A DNA stretch of 64,000 nucleotides. It comes from Poecilobothrus nobilitatus (lineage: Eukaryota > Arthropoda > Insecta > Diptera > Dolichopodidae). Positions 37,791 to 50,379 of the stretch are shown here, in pieces. Position 1 is the first letter of the stretch. Every line of letters starts with the position of its first letter. The position numbers and the translations under genes were made by a program. Below the pieces are notes generated by a model. The model saw only the letters and a list, made by a program, of their open reading frames with translations. It did no database searches and was not told the origin of the DNA. The DNA lies in NCBI GenBank assembly GCA_947095535.1, contig OX352772.1, positions 320,364,018 to 320,428,017 of the forward strand. Reading direction: 5' to 3'.

Positions 37791-40319
37791 ATTAACTCGT
37801 GTTCATTATTAAAATTCAATTAAAGTAATAAACATAATTCCGATCATAGATCACTGATCACCAACTATTTTTCGTCAAATGATTATATTTATAGTAAAAC
37901 GAAATATAAAAATATTGTTGTTTATTTAAAATATATATATAGAATATTTTTGACTTTTATTATTTAGAGTTAAATGTCAAACGTAACCACTAACGAAAAA
38001 AAAATTTAAAATATCATAATATCAGCGACAACGAATTTTTCGTTAAATGTTCCTAGTCACAATTGTGAATAAATACTTATATGCATACTTTTTATAATTT
38101 TTAGTCACAAATGTTTCGTTTATAGCCGGAATTGCGTTTATTATACTTAATGTTAAAAAATAAATAATGACTTGTGTAAAATGTAAATTATATGTCTTTA
38201 TAGCTTGTAATCCATATTGTAATTTAAATCCAATTTTTTTTTAAGGTTAAGATTCATAAAATGTTAATAATTCTGTAACATTTATAAGTATCGATTCCCT
38301 ATAATATCTATTTGTTAACGCCAAAAAATCGTAACTTATAGATATCGAATTTAATGCTGCTTATTAATCAAAAGATGAAAATTATTCTATTTAAGATAAA
38401 AATAAACACATACAAAAGAGAAAGCTGTACTCTACTTAGTATTTAGTATCTAGTTGGTTCTTGAAATATAATAATCTGGTGGGAGAATTTCAAATAGTTT
38501 TTTTAGTTTGTTTTCTAATTTGGTTTTTTAATAATATTTTATAATTATTCTCAAAAGCTTTTATGTCCCTTTATACTAACTGAAAAAAACTTTTTAATTC
38601 AACTTTCAGAGCTTCTTTTTAAATAAATTACATAATTGCATAAATTTATTTGATTCTTGCATAATTGCATTAACTTCTGCATCTTTACCATAAAAAGTGC
38701 CTTTTTAAACTGCACACAAACTAAATATTAAAAAATAATTTTTTTTTTAAACTCACAAAATATTTTCTTAAAAATTTTATAAAAGTATTTCAAATATTGA
38801 TATGAAAGCTTAGGACTAAAATTTACTTACAGGATAATTTCTGTAAAAAACTCTACATAACGTGAAAATTTGTGAAAATGTTGAGAAACATTCATATTTT
38901 CTGTTAGCGTTAGTCATATGGTTTAAATAAAAATTGAATTATAATTTAGTTTCAATTAGTTTCGTTAATTATCACTTTTAAAGACTGACAAGATAAATTT
39001 GAACTTTGTAATAGTTAAACACAATACACCTACAAAGTAGTAATCAAAAATGTTAGTATACATGGTTAATAATGTTTTAACAAGATTAAAATTTTTCGTC
39101 AATTATTGTTTACTTTGTCCAAAATTAATAAAATAAACAAACTCAAAATTATGGTGCTTCTCAGTTCTTCTCATAATTCTAAAGAGTTGAATATAAAGTT
39201 AAACATATTAAAGTTATACATATTAATAAAATTAAATATTCTTATATGGGACAGGATATCTCATATATAATTCGAATTTCAAATCCAATATATTCTATAA
39301 CGGTAGTATCGAATTCCAGTTTTTCCAAGGCTTAAACACTGCTAATACCAATTTTCGTACTTCAGTATTTGTACACTTTATAATAAAACCTATTATCCAA
39401 AATCTTACCATTTAATAAAAGTCACTTTAAGAGTTTCATTTTTCCCTCTTAAGGTTAAACATCATTAGATATCATAAACCATTCAAAGCAAAAAAAAATC
39501 TATAAATGGTATAAAAAAAATAAAAATGGTATAATTCACCTTAATTAAGACTCATCATAACCTATACATATATTTTTTTATTTAATATTTAATATCTGTT
39601 AAGATCATTCTTAATTTTTCACCATTTATTTTTCTTAATTTTTAAATTCTTTCTATTTAATTTCTTCTACTTATCGACTATCAAAAACTTTTTTCTATAA
39701 AATACTTAACGGTAAATGATTTGATTATATTACACCTATCTATATTTATGTATATACAAATAATATTCTTCATCTTTAGATATTGAAATATGCTTAAAAA
39801 ATTATCAAACTGTCATTTTCATAAATTTCATAAGAAAGAAGAAAAAAAAAATATGAAAAAAAAAAAAGAAAGAAATAAAGCATGAAAAACTCGATGAAAA
39901 ATGACACCATTGCCACTTTAATTTATCCGACAAAAAAAAAACTGAAGGATTTTATTTTTTTTTTTTTATTTCTCCTTCTATATTTACTTAATAATATAAC
40001 CTTAACAGTTACCTGAATTATATTCTTATTAGTATCTACCGTTTCAATAAATATTCTTGTATCTGTATACATACAAGAACTATATATATATATATATATA
40101 TATAACTAAAGTATATAATGAAAGAAAATAAAACTGTTAAAAATTAACTTATTTATTAATTTTAACTGGTTTTTATATTGATAGGTTATATTATAGGTTG
40201 TATCAATTCTTTGAATTTAATTAATAATTTAATATATTTTGACAGCTTCCAACATTGACATTTACTTTTTGTTAAAATAACAAAAAAAAAAATAAAATAA
40301 AAATTTAATTGTAATTGTA
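37791..40319. other. A/T-rich non-coding DNA
   Basis: A TA microsatellite lies at about 40080-40104. No gene or repeat partner was found in the rest. Confidence 0.45.
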
Positions 40320-40870
40320 ATTGGCCACAAATATAAAAGCAAATTCTGTAGGTTGGCCCAGAAGGCAGTGGCAAGCATGTACAACTTTCAATACAACCAC
40401 AGTTTTGTGATTGGATCTGAGTTTAAAAAGATTGAAATGCATACTTTATTTCTTTAGACCGAAAATAAAACAATTGGTTGGTATTATTACAGGGCATTGA
40501 CTTATTAGTAAACATGTATGTGAATCTTTAAGGTATAAGCATATGAATCTTATCTGTAGGTTTTGCAGAGGAATTGATGCGATGGAGAGCGTGAAGTATT
40601 TTCTCTGCACCTGTCCTACTCTATCAAGGAGAAGGCCAAAATATCTTGCTAGTTTTTTTTTTTCAAAATTTAGGTGAACTTTTTGACATGACATCTGAGA
40701 AGCCTGCAAGGCTTTTTCCGTCGAAATGATATCATTGTGGCATAAATCTAGTTAAACTTAACAACAACTCTGACCTAATAGATTCTCCTACGTTTTGATG
40801 ATAGACTACGAACCTAGAATCTAATGATTACTGATGCATTAACTCAGTCTTCATCAATAAACACAAAATA
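40320..40870 (+). pseudogene. Non-LTR retrotransposon 3' end: zinc-knuckle-like region after RNase H
   Basis: In one plus-strand frame, ITGH (40486-40497), a stop, then LISKH and, further on, CRFC (40555-40566) and CTCPTLSRRRPKYL (from 40606) can be read. The TGH...CRFC...C-x-CP...RRR order is characteristic of the region following RNase H in many arthropod non-LTR retrotransposons (I/R1-like and relatives). The usual His before the second Cys pair is missing. After a frameshift, ELFDMTSEKPARLF resembles the final coding residues, followed by a non-coding 3' tail. Stops and shifts show it is dead. The minus-strand frame 40446-40709 is an antisense shadow. A related 3' end lies at 54850-55035. 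Confidence 0.7.
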
Positions 40871-42739
40871 ATAAATAGAGCTGAGTAAATCTTAGAAATC
40901 AAATATAATTCTTCATTTTTGTTTTAATTGAAAATGTTTAAGATTCCTAAGATTAATATTGTTCCAGAAACAAGCAACATCAATCTAAAATGAAATAAAA
41001 CAAAAACACAAAGAGCTTTATTCTAACTAAGTATGTTACAAAGTTATACTTATCTAAATGAACTGGAACATCACAGCAGCATCATCTGCAATTTCATCTA
41101 AAACCTACAATAGAAATGAATTAGAAATTGAATACATAAAAAATTAATTTTAAGATTTATAATAATTAAATATGTACTTACTTGTGTTTATTTTAGAAAT
41201 CTCTGTAAATGTCAAAATAATATAAAGCTTTTGGATAAAGATAAATAATTGAATTATAATACACTATTGTTAAAAAGCTTTCTAAGAAATTGAATTATAT
41301 AATTGTAAGAATAAATTAAAACGAGTATCGAATTAAAATCCACTTACTCACTTTTTTTGTTATATACCATCATTATATACAAAATATATTAAAACTTATG
41401 ATGATAGGTACTTTTTTTTTGTACATAACAAAGTTTAATGAACTTAAACCGTAGTGGAATTTTAATTTAAGTATACAGTAATATAATTTTAGTTTAAGTT
41501 AATATAGTAATTTTAACATTCTTTCGTATTTAAGCATTAGAAGGTAGAGGAGCAAAATTGGATTACAAATAAAATTAAATTAAAAATAAAAGTATTTTTT
41601 TGTGGAAGAACAACTTGGCGTACATTTATAAATAGGCGTACTATTTTACAAATATGCATAATGGAAAAATAATATTTCAGAATAACAATATCGATACCCA
41701 GATAATAATATTCGGTACCTAATATTAGATTAATTTATGTATAACTCCTTATGACACAATTTGCAAAAGATATTTAATCTAATTCTTATACTTTTACAAT
41801 TGACTCAATTTCTTAAATCCATAAAAAAGATTTCTTCAAAAGATTTTAACAGAACATTTTACATCACTGTTGTGTTTATATTCGAATTTAGGATTATTGG
41901 ATCCATATTGGGTGATGTTTTTTGAAAGATTACTTTTGATATTATTTTGAGAATATAAGGTAAGATAGACTAAAGGTAAGATACAAAAATATTTAAAATA
42001 AAACCAAAGTTTGATATTATGAAAAAAAATAAATAAATAAAACTATCACTAAAAAATCAATTGAACAAACAGAGTATCAGACTGATATTAAAATAAAGAT
42101 GAAAAGTTTTTATTGCTAAAAATTAAAAGTTAAAATAATTCAAATCAGGAAAGAAATTAAGAACTAATAAACTTACGAATTTATTAACTGAAGTTTAGTA
42201 AAGAACTTCAATAAAAGAAGTTTTGATATCTTATAACCTCTTATTTCTTTAATTAAAAAAATATATTTTTTATCAAATCGATTTTTTTTTTACTTTACTA
42301 AGTAAGTTCGAAACAAATACGTATACGTTCAAATAGAGAAATTATATAACTATAAAAAATAATTAATGGAAAATTAATTTTAAAATATTAAAAGATAAGA
42401 AATAAAACTTTTCTAAAGTTTTCATTTATTCGAAAATCTTTAGATTTTAGAAATTTGAATAATAAAAAATATTTATAGAATTCAGAATTTTTAAATGTCA
42501 ACATAAATAGAGGTAATCTTACTATAGTTTCTTTACTATTTTTTTAATTTTGTTTGAAATATTTACGATATTGAAACCCAACCTGTTATACTAATTTTTA
42601 TATCTTCTGGATGGCATTATGGGTGTAAGCTCCTAGCCATAACTTTAATTCACCTGATCAATTTAATTTAATAGGTATACCATTCTAATTTCTTTTTTCA
42701 TTTATTATATCAGTATCATGTTCTAGTTCTTCTTTATCT
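40871..42739. other. A/T-rich non-coding DNA
   Basis: There are no recognisable features beyond poly-A/T runs. Confidence 0.45.
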
Positions 42740-43425
42740 GTACAATATTCTATTATACTGTTTGTGATTTTATTAATTTTTAATTTATTTATTTTCTTCT
42801 CGAAGAATGGAGATATAATTTCCTAAATTTCTACACATAATTTTTCTAGTTCACTTATTCTCAAGTGAATTTTTTTATTACCTACTTACAAATTACTAGC
42901 ATTTGGATTATTACTTGCATTTGGACTTGTTAATTTTATTTTTTCCTTATCTTTCTGAGCAGTATTATTGCTAGTAGCAATAGCGTCATTTCCCACTAAG
43001 CCAATGTATTGATTTTCAACGGCTGTAGTTGGTGTCCTGGGCACTATTCTGTTATTTTTAGATATGTTAATTGCGTTAAAGCTATTATTATCCCGTTTCC
43101 GGAGTTAGCCAAACCTTCGCTGGCAGCTGTTGTTTATGCTGAATTTTTGGTATGTATCCCTACCAAATTTATATTTCTGTTAGTGTGACTCATAAAAATT
43201 TTGTATTACATTTTTTATATTTGTATTTTATAACTACTACCAGATACTTAACTTCCGCTCCTTTGAAATTCGACAAAGACCAGGAAGACAACCATTCTAG
43301 ATCAGACACTTTTGGATTCTGTTTGATTTTAATAAGCTCCTACAACAAGCCTAGCTTGCCGAAAATCAAGCAACTCTTCGAGATCATTCGATTTAACAAT
43401 TAACAATATTACTATATTAAAAACA
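42740..43425 (-). pseudogene. Possible gag-like (ORF1) mobile-element remnant
   Basis: On the minus strand a frame of about 70 codons ends near 42889. It includes RIVPRTPTTAVENQYIGLVG and a C-terminus rich in K, S and N (SPNASNNPNASNL). A Pro/Thr-rich, then Lys/Asn-rich composition recalls the linker of non-LTR ORF1 proteins, but no CCHC knuckle is visible. Further upstream on the same strand (43210-43400) are scraps such as WLSSWSLSNFKGAEVKYLVV in another frame. G/C content is clearly above the flanks. The class is a guess from composition. Confidence 0.3.
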
Positions 43426-43429
43426 ATGG

Positions 43430-43621
43430 AAAATTAATTTAATATTTATAATTAAATGGCTGGATGGTACAGTAGTAGGAGTTTAACCCCATTAAAAGTT
43501 AATATTTTTTTTGTCTGATTTTAACTTATTTAACTATCATTATTTACCATTAGGTTAAAGATGGTATAAATAAATAGAGTTGCATCGATCGCAATTTAAG
43601 CCGTTTTATTTGTTATAAGTA
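43430..43621 (+). repeat. Degraded 3' end of the minisatellite element
   Basis: ttaacttatttaactatcat, ttaggttaaagatggtataa and agttgcatcgatcgc mirror the 3' tail of 1978-3010 (aacttgtattaaatacctaa, ttaggtgtagggtataaata, gttgcatcgact). The hairpin stem is broken by substitutions. No tandem units remain. Confidence 0.4.
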
Positions 43622-43681
43622 AGGCCTAAGTACAACCTCATACAATAACTAAAAGGTAATTAATTGAAATGAAATCTAATA

Positions 43682-43864
43682 GGGGAATCGGTGGCCTAGT
43701 GGGTAAGAGCGTTTGAAATACGTTGTAAACACGAAAGTGTGGGTTCGAATCCCACACACATCGTAAGGATAATTTCCCCTTGCGACATTTACAGCCACCC
43801 CTGAAAAGGAAAGGCTGTGTAATTTCCTTGTCATATTTATGTGTCAAGGGAACAAACAAAAAAA
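43682..43864 (+). mobile_element. tRNA-derived SINE, copy 1
   Basis: It has a tRNA-like head with A box TGGCCTAGTGG (43692-43702) and perfect B box GGTTCGAATCC (43742-43752). A body follows with acagcc...ggctgt inverted words, a tail region (atttccttgtcatatttatg) and poly-A. A 10-bp target duplication, aaatctaata, flanks it (43672-43681 and 43865-43874). The long variable region between the anticodon-like stem and the T arm suggests a class II (Ser/Leu-type) tRNA ancestor. It is non-coding; the minus-strand frame 43638-43859 is its shadow. Confidence 0.93.
43692..43752 (+). promoter_or_regulatory. Internal RNA polymerase III promoter (A and B boxes) of SINE copy 1
   Basis: A box TGGCCTAGTGG and B box GGTTCGAATCC match the split tRNA promoter consensus. 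Their starts are 50 bp apart, within the usual range for tRNA-type genes with a long variable arm. Confidence 0.85.
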
Positions 43865-44050
43865 AAATCTAATATTAATAGGAGGATTTTTCCAACATGT
43901 TCGCCCGTTTTACATCTCTTATCCAAAATATTCCCATTTTCCTACAATAATTCCCCTTTATTCCACCATATATCAATGGTACAAATTATGTATGGTAAGT
44001 ATGGTATCTTAATTTTAGATACTTCAAAAAACTTTAATGAATTTTTAATT

Positions 44051-44233
44051 TTTTTTTTATTGCATTTTTCTGCCACATAAATGTGAACAGGAAATTACAC
44101 TTCCTGGTCAGGCGTGGCTGTAAATGTCGTAAGGGAGAATAACTCTTACGACGTGTATGGGATTCGAACCCACACTCCCACGGCGTTTACAGCGTATTTC
44201 TTACGCTCTTACCCACTAAGCCACCGAGGCCCC
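44051..44233 (-). mobile_element. tRNA-derived SINE, copy 2
   Basis: It is the same family on the opposite strand. The B box complement ggattcgaacc (44160-44170) is intact, and the A box complement ccactaagcca (44213-44223) reads TGGCTTAGTGG. The poly-A end faces left (poly-T at 44049-44058). Flanks gaatttttaatt (44039-44050) and gtatttttgatt (44234-44245) look like a slightly mutated target duplication. Its 5' end reads GGGGCCTCGG. Confidence 0.9.
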
Positions 44234-44245
44234 GTATTTTTGATT

Positions 44246-47200
44246 AGATAATATTTTTTACATTTTGCAATTTTTCTTGAATTTGAAACTTCAAGCTTTC
44301 AAAATGCCTCTGTTATTCCAATATTCTAAATTAAACATCAACTAATTGACGCTCGTCTTGAGATACATTGTTTTGCTTTTTTGTTTCACTTATTTTTATT
44401 TATTCTAATAAAAAATTAATATATGTATTTTATTTTATATACCTTTTATTAGTATAAAATAGGTATATTTTATTAAAATTAGAATTTAATCATTTAATTT
44501 CTTGTGTCAGTAAACTTCACCAAAAATTTTTTTTTTTCTGTTTTCGTTGTTGTGTAACATTATGAAATTATCAGTTTACGTAAATCTATTTCTCAAAAAG
44601 ACATTTGGTCTACTGTTATTTGACAAAAACTATTTGCAGGAAAATTTCACTTTAGAAGTCTTTTACTTCTAAAATGGGAACTTTATGAAAACAACAAAGA
44701 ATTTAAAAAACATGTTTTTTTTTGAAAATGTATGTATGTGAAAAGAATAATTATTTTCGGAGATTTTCGTGTTGGTTACAAATCAGGATTATATGATTTG
44801 TCCTGAATATATTTAACATTTACAAATTATATATTTGTCAAATTTCTCTTTGTGAAGTATTTCATTATCACAAATGGAGAATTACAAATTGGTCATTTTG
44901 CCAAAACATATTAGACAAAATAGCATTTTGCTATTTGGAATTCGGCTAATTGTAAATAAACCTTATTAAAAACATACTTTTACAATACTTATTTTGTGCA
45001 ATACTATTTGTACACCATCTATTATTTGATATAATAATTATATAATATACTTTTTTTTTAATATAAAAGCAGGTTCCACTAGAAAGTATCTATTGCACTA
45101 AACAAATTAAACTTAAAGGTATTTTTTCAACAAAACTTAACAAAAAAAAAAAAAAAATTTTTCATAATATGTCTCTCTATACATATCTACCCAGTAAACT
45201 TTAAAAGAAACAAAAATTACAATCAATAAAAATAACTGTCTATTTCCTTTTAACTTTCTTTGTTTTTTTTTTCTATTTTTTCCTTTTGCGTATATTTATT
45301 TGTTTTTACCCACATAGTTTGTTCTTAATACTTTTCCGAAATAATGTCCATATGATGATCATTATTATACTTTCAAATTTTTTTAGGCTTGTTTTTCTGT
45401 TTGTTATTTTTGTTATATTACCCAATTTTTCAACATTTGGTTACTATTTTTTTTTTTTTTTGTGTTTTGTACTTTTTTGTTGAAAGCTTACAAAATAGCA
45501 TTAAAAAAACCGAAAACAATCAATTCCAAAAAAAAAAAAAAAACAAAAATAATTTCTTTTCAAGATTTCTATTTTCTTTTTTGTTTTTTTTTGTTTTTGA
45601 TTTCTGAAAAAAAAATACCGCCTTCTAAATAATTTATTTATTGTCAAAAAAACAAAAAAAAAAAAAAAAAAACAAATGCTAAGGACATTTATAGATACAA
45701 TTTGTATCGATACAGGAACTTTGTGTCTCACCTCTATTTATTAAGTTCCTTAAAGTCCAATAATGTATTTATTATTAAGTAGCCTTTCATGCTTTTTATT
45801 TTCATTTACTATACAGTTCTTCTGATTTTTTTATTGTTTTTCTTTTTTTTTTTATTTTCTATCCTTTTTTCTGTTTTTTATTTTTGTTTTGTTTTTTTAC
45901 TCTTAACATTAGAATTTATCTCATAAAATTTTTATAAACACTAAAAGGATATTATACAGTTTTTCACACATGCTATAAAAATTAACAATGTATAATAGTG
46001 AAATATGGAAAAACTATAAAAAACAAAAAATTTTTTTTTGGTATGATCCTTATTGAAAATTACATTAAAAAGGTAGGTTTTGGTAGATAGTTAAATAGGT
46101 AGATTACTCCATCCATTGCAATAAAATCTATTTGTATTATGGTTCAAATTAGTCTTTTACTTTTTGTCCTATATTGAAAATGTTTAAGTTATTATATGTA
46201 TATGAATTTTATTAAAGAATTGCTTACAATAATAAAGTTTCAATGGATATCCTTTTTAATTTTTAAAAAAAAAAAATAAAAAAATGATTTTGTATGAAAT
46301 TTTGACAACAACGACTTTTTGACTACTTTTAAGTCGCAAACATCCTTATACCCGTTTCGTGATCAAATCAAATATAATTAATTTTAGACACCTAGTAAAA
46401 TTGGTACAAGCTTTTCCTTTAAATATTGCATAACTATATACAGAATCTATTGCATCTAATACATACCTATTAAATTTTCAAATAATACAATTCAAAACAG
46501 ATATAAGTATACTGCAAATTAAATTGTAAATTATATAATAAAAAAACATCAGCACCTATCTCTAAATTAACATAATATAGTTATGAAGCATATAAGGATT
46601 TTAACAAAAATAAATTTTAATTTTTAAGAAATATTATTTAGTATATTTTATAAATCAAAATTAAGAAACACTTCTAGATAAATTTGTACTTGTAAATACA
46701 TATATTTAAAAAAAACTAAAATATAAGGCTCGGATATACTGGATGTAGTTATTTGAAAAAGAAAAAAAAACAAATTCGAAAAACTGGAAACAACAATAAC
46801 AAAAACTATCACATTGTTATTATTTTATTAGTCTACGGGATATGGTCATTTTGTTTTTGTTTTTTGGGGCTTATTATTTAAAAAATACATTCTTTTAACA
46901 GTAAAGTATTTATAAAACTGAAATCCTTAATATAAAACGTAAACAAAGTAGAAAAATATAAAAAAAATTTTTTTTATTTTGCAGTATATCCCACGTTTTA
47001 GTATGAATATAAAAGTATAAAATTCTCCTGGTCTGGTAGTGCTTATTTTATTTTCTTGTTTTTGGTAACTAATAAAAGAATAACTCAATATTATTTTTTT
47101 GTTTTCGTTTTTGTTTCTGTTGTTGTTTTTATTTTTTTTTTTTTTTTGGCTCTTTAACATTGCGGTTTTTTTCTTTTTTGTCCTTATTTTGGTTGGCACA

Positions 47201-48299
47201 CCATTTTTATACCCCCTAAAAAATTATATAATAAGAAGAAATATTTTCTATTCTCAGTTCTACCGTTATATTTTTTGTTTTCTTTTTTCCTCTTTCTTTA
47301 CTTTTAAAATTTTTTTTTACTTTTATTTTCTTTGAATTTTTCTTCATTATAATATATAATGAAAATCCTCACAAGTGGTTTTAGCCCAGTTGGATGCTTA
47401 TGAGAAGAAGAAAAAGAAAAAAAAAAGAAGAAAAAGAAGAAGAAGAAAGTTATGCACAGGCATTTCCGGTCCTTAAATCATAAATTTCGTCGTTATTTTT
47501 TTTTTTTTTTTGTAGTCTGACTTTTACTATATATCTTTCTTTTTCTTTCTTTCATATATTTTGTAGCTTTTTGTACCCTCTGTGTTTAGTTCCTTTTTAT
47601 AGTGATTTAATAAAGTTACTTTTGCGGTTGAATTATGATGAATTTACCAAGAAATAAAACTGCGTGTTACTTTGCCAAGAACACAAAAAAAAAAAAAAAA
47701 AAAAAAACAAAAACAAATGTTTAAGATGAAAACAGCATAAAAAAAAAACAACAGAAAAAAAGGAGCAAAATGAATGTACTCGTATAGTTAACCATGAAGA
47801 ATTTTTTTTTTTTTTTTAAGCTGTTGGTATTTTATCGAAAAAAAAGACAGAATCATAAATTTCTTTTCGGTTCATAATTTTTCTTTTTTGTTTTTTTTTT
47901 TTATTTTTTACATTTTTACTCGAAAGATAATTAAAATAAAAAAAATTTGTTGGTTATCTTGTGTAAAATTTTGGCTTATTTTTTTAAAGTACTAATAAAT
48001 TTATTCTTAAGTTTATATGAAGTTTTAGTTAATTTTCATTTAATTTTTTTTTTGTTGAATTTTTTTTTTTTTATACTATGTATAATAAAATTATTAAATT
48101 ATATTTTGTTAACTTAAATGTTAACATTTTTCTAACCAAACTTTATAAAACTTAGTCAGTAAAATTAATTTTTATATAAACATTTTGATAATAAAGAAAT
48201 AATAAATAGATTTCTTTTTTGACTTTAACAATTACTTTTAAAATGAACAAAAAAAAATCAAAACTTTTAGAAAAAAATAAAAATATTTTCAAAAAAATT
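44246..48299. other. Low-complexity DNA rich in poly-T, poly-A and GAA runs
   Basis: Near 44750-44840 words such as gttggttacaaatcaggatt recall family F internal sequence. A purine tract (AAG/GAA repeats) lies at about 47404-47448, and poly-A at 47682-47707. Frames at 45286-45731 and 46927-47335 translate homopolymers and are rejected. No gene was seen. Confidence 0.55.
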
Positions 48300-48301
48300 T
48301 A

Positions 48302-48877
48302 GGGTAAGTTCATATGGGATGCATGTATCCGGATAAAAAAATTTGGTTGGTTGAAAATACACATATATCGTATTCATGACATGCTCTCCTTTACGTATAT
48401 TTTAGATGCAAATTTTTTTGCATCCTCTATAAGAAGCATACAAGATGCAAATTTGTTTTAACGTCAAATACAGAGGTAAAATCAAACGTCAAAAATTTTA
48501 AACGTTAAATATTTTGAAATATTTTGAAGATGGATATAATGAAAAGAAAAAAATTGTAATTTTATATGTGTATTAATAAATTATATTTATAATATTCATT
48601 GAAAATTTTCCTTACATAAAATAACAATTTCCTCTGGTTTTAACCATTTTGTATTTTGTAAATAAAAATGTTTTAGTCAAATGTCAAAACAATATACACA
48701 TACTAGCCTACTAGGTAATTTCAAATAAATAAAAATAAAAATGTCGCCGTTTTGCAGCTCGCGTACGAGTGGATGCATAATGGATGCAAAATATTCGTTA
48801 ATATAACCGAAGAATACACGAAATGTAACCGGAATAATTTTTGCATCTAGATGCATGCATTCCATGTGAACTTATCC
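48302..48877. mobile_element. Terminal-inverted-repeat element flanked by TA (Tc1/mariner-type MITE?)
   Basis: The left end GGGTAAGTTCATATGG and the right end, read inverted, GGATAAGTTCACATGG begin terminal inverted repeats of about 27 bp with four mismatches. TA dinucleotides flank both ends (48300-48301 and 48878-48879), as expected for mariner-like insertion, though TA is weak evidence in such A/T-rich DNA. Words of the form gatgcaaat or (a)tgcat recur inside both ends. No transposase is encoded; the frame 48677-48865 is not protein-like. Confidence 0.7.
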
Positions 48878-48904
48878 TATTAGAAAAACTTTATTTTTTT
48901 TGCT

Positions 48905-49165
48905 TTTTACGAAGGGCGACGGAAAACATTGAAAGTCACTCTAAGAAACTGCACGAGATTTCACTGGATAGTATTGGACTGTAACCAACCAAAGACCATC
49001 CCCTTTAAAACCAACTTTAGAATAGACCATTTAATACATAGTGATATATATTGTACAGTTTGGTTTTGGGCAAAAGATGGGAGAAGGACTACTTGTGAAA
49101 TTGCATTTAGGATAATTAGGATTATGGAGGAGTTATTTACTTATAATAAAAAATACCAATCTTAA
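48905..49165 (+). repeat. Unclassified repeat scrap related to 50380-50600
   Basis: It shares the order ttgga/actgtaaccaaccaaag, cctttaaaaccaa and cagtttggttttggg with 50420-50515 (ttgaactttaaacaaccaaa, cctttaaaaccaa, ctgtttggtgtgg). It contains an open frame of 78 codons (48929-49165) that is not low complexity, includes a VWFWAKDGRRTT stretch and matches no family that I recognise. It may be a fragment of an element's coding region. Confidence 0.35.
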
Positions 49166-49189
49166 TAGATTTGTTAAATATGTTTAAAT

Positions 49190-49382
49190 TTTTTTTTTTC
49201 TTTATGCATTTCTCTGTCACATAAATGTGGACAGGAAACTACACAGGCTTTCCTGTTCCAGCGTGGCTGTAAATGTTGTAAAGGGGAATAACTCTTACGG
49301 CGTGTATGGGATTCGAACCCATATTCCCTCGGTGTTTATAGCGTATTTTATACGCTCTTGTCAACCAGGCCACCGAGACCCC
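49190..49382 (-). mobile_element. tRNA-derived SINE, copy 3
   Basis: The B box complement ggattcgaacc (49309-49319) is intact, while the A box is degraded (caaccaggcca). The 9-bp target duplication tgtttaaat is perfect (49181-49189 and 49383-49391). The poly-A end (as poly-T) lies at 49190-49199. The plus-strand frame 49227-49418 is its shadow. Length is 193 bp, close to the other full copies. Confidence 0.92.
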
Positions 49383-49675
49383 TGTTTAAATATTGTTTAC
49401 CATAATTTTTTTGTTTGAATGTCGTTAATTTAAACCTTTAATTTTAAAGTTAACTATAGACCATTTAAATTGGTACTTTTCAAAGAAAACCAAAAAAGTT
49501 GATTATACAAAAACTATTATTCAATTTAAAAACTATAAAATTAATTTAAACAGGACAGTATACTAAACCCAAGAGTTTTGAAAAGGATTTTAAAAATAGG
49601 TTACTTTTAAAAAGACAATAAAAATTTTGATTCATTGTGCCACAAAATTTAAAATCCTTTTCTAGAATATTTAAT

Positions 49676-50110
49676 ATAATAAAAAATTATGCAAAATCAA
49701 GAGACACTTTCTTTAATTTTAAGTAAACTCTTTAGAAACTTTTAATAAATAAATATAAAGTTGTTGCCTTTATTTTTTGCGTTTTACTTTAAAAAAGTTT
49801 AGACAGATGTCCAAGGTGGAGGTGCCTAAAAAAAAAGTAAATTTCATACCTTTAATTACTCTCTTTTTATTGACCCTTAATAGCTCTTTAACAAGGGGCA
49901 GTACATTTTTATTTTCTGATGTAACTTACACTAGCTGACTAATAGTGTTCCGAAAATATGATCAAACAATAATTTTGCAAAATTTTAGTGTAACATAACG
50001 GTAAATTTATATACTAAATTCCAAAAAAATTTCATGTTGTATAATATTTTTAGATTGAAAATACATTAAGCAGAACTTGAGATATCAAACAGGCTGTAGC
50101 AAAAGCCATG
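49676..50110 (+). repeat. Family B repeat, copy 6
   Basis: It contains gacactttctttaattttaa, gtaaactctttagaaac, cccttaatagctctttaaca, gtaacataacggtaaattta, agattgaaaatacattaagc and agaacttgagatat in family order. The 3' gacgg tract is absent. Confidence 0.6.
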
Positions 50111-50379
50111 GATAGATAATCATATTAAATTTAAAAAAAAAAATTTGTATATGAAATAAAGAAAATAAATAGGAACCAACAAATTAGAGATATGTTAGGT
50201 TTTCTTTCTGATTTGTATTACATACAAATTTTAGAAAAAAATTTTATACAAAACTTAAGAACACTACAAAACTATACTCAATAAGCAAATAAAAACAAAT
50301 GAATAAATGCAAATTACCTGTTCGTTTCAGATAAAAAATAGCAACTAGAACTTATAAAACTAAAAATTTACATTTCGGT

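Noticed and set aside
43682..43766. A functional class II tRNA gene.
   Set aside because: The acceptor ends do not pair, the sequence continues into a SINE body with poly-A and target duplication, and four sister copies exist.
43638..43859. Minus-strand frame ending in a peptide with CVWDSNP, and similar frames at 49227-49418 and 58513-58707.
   Set aside because: All three are translations of SINE copies; their mutual similarity reflects the repeat, not a gene family.
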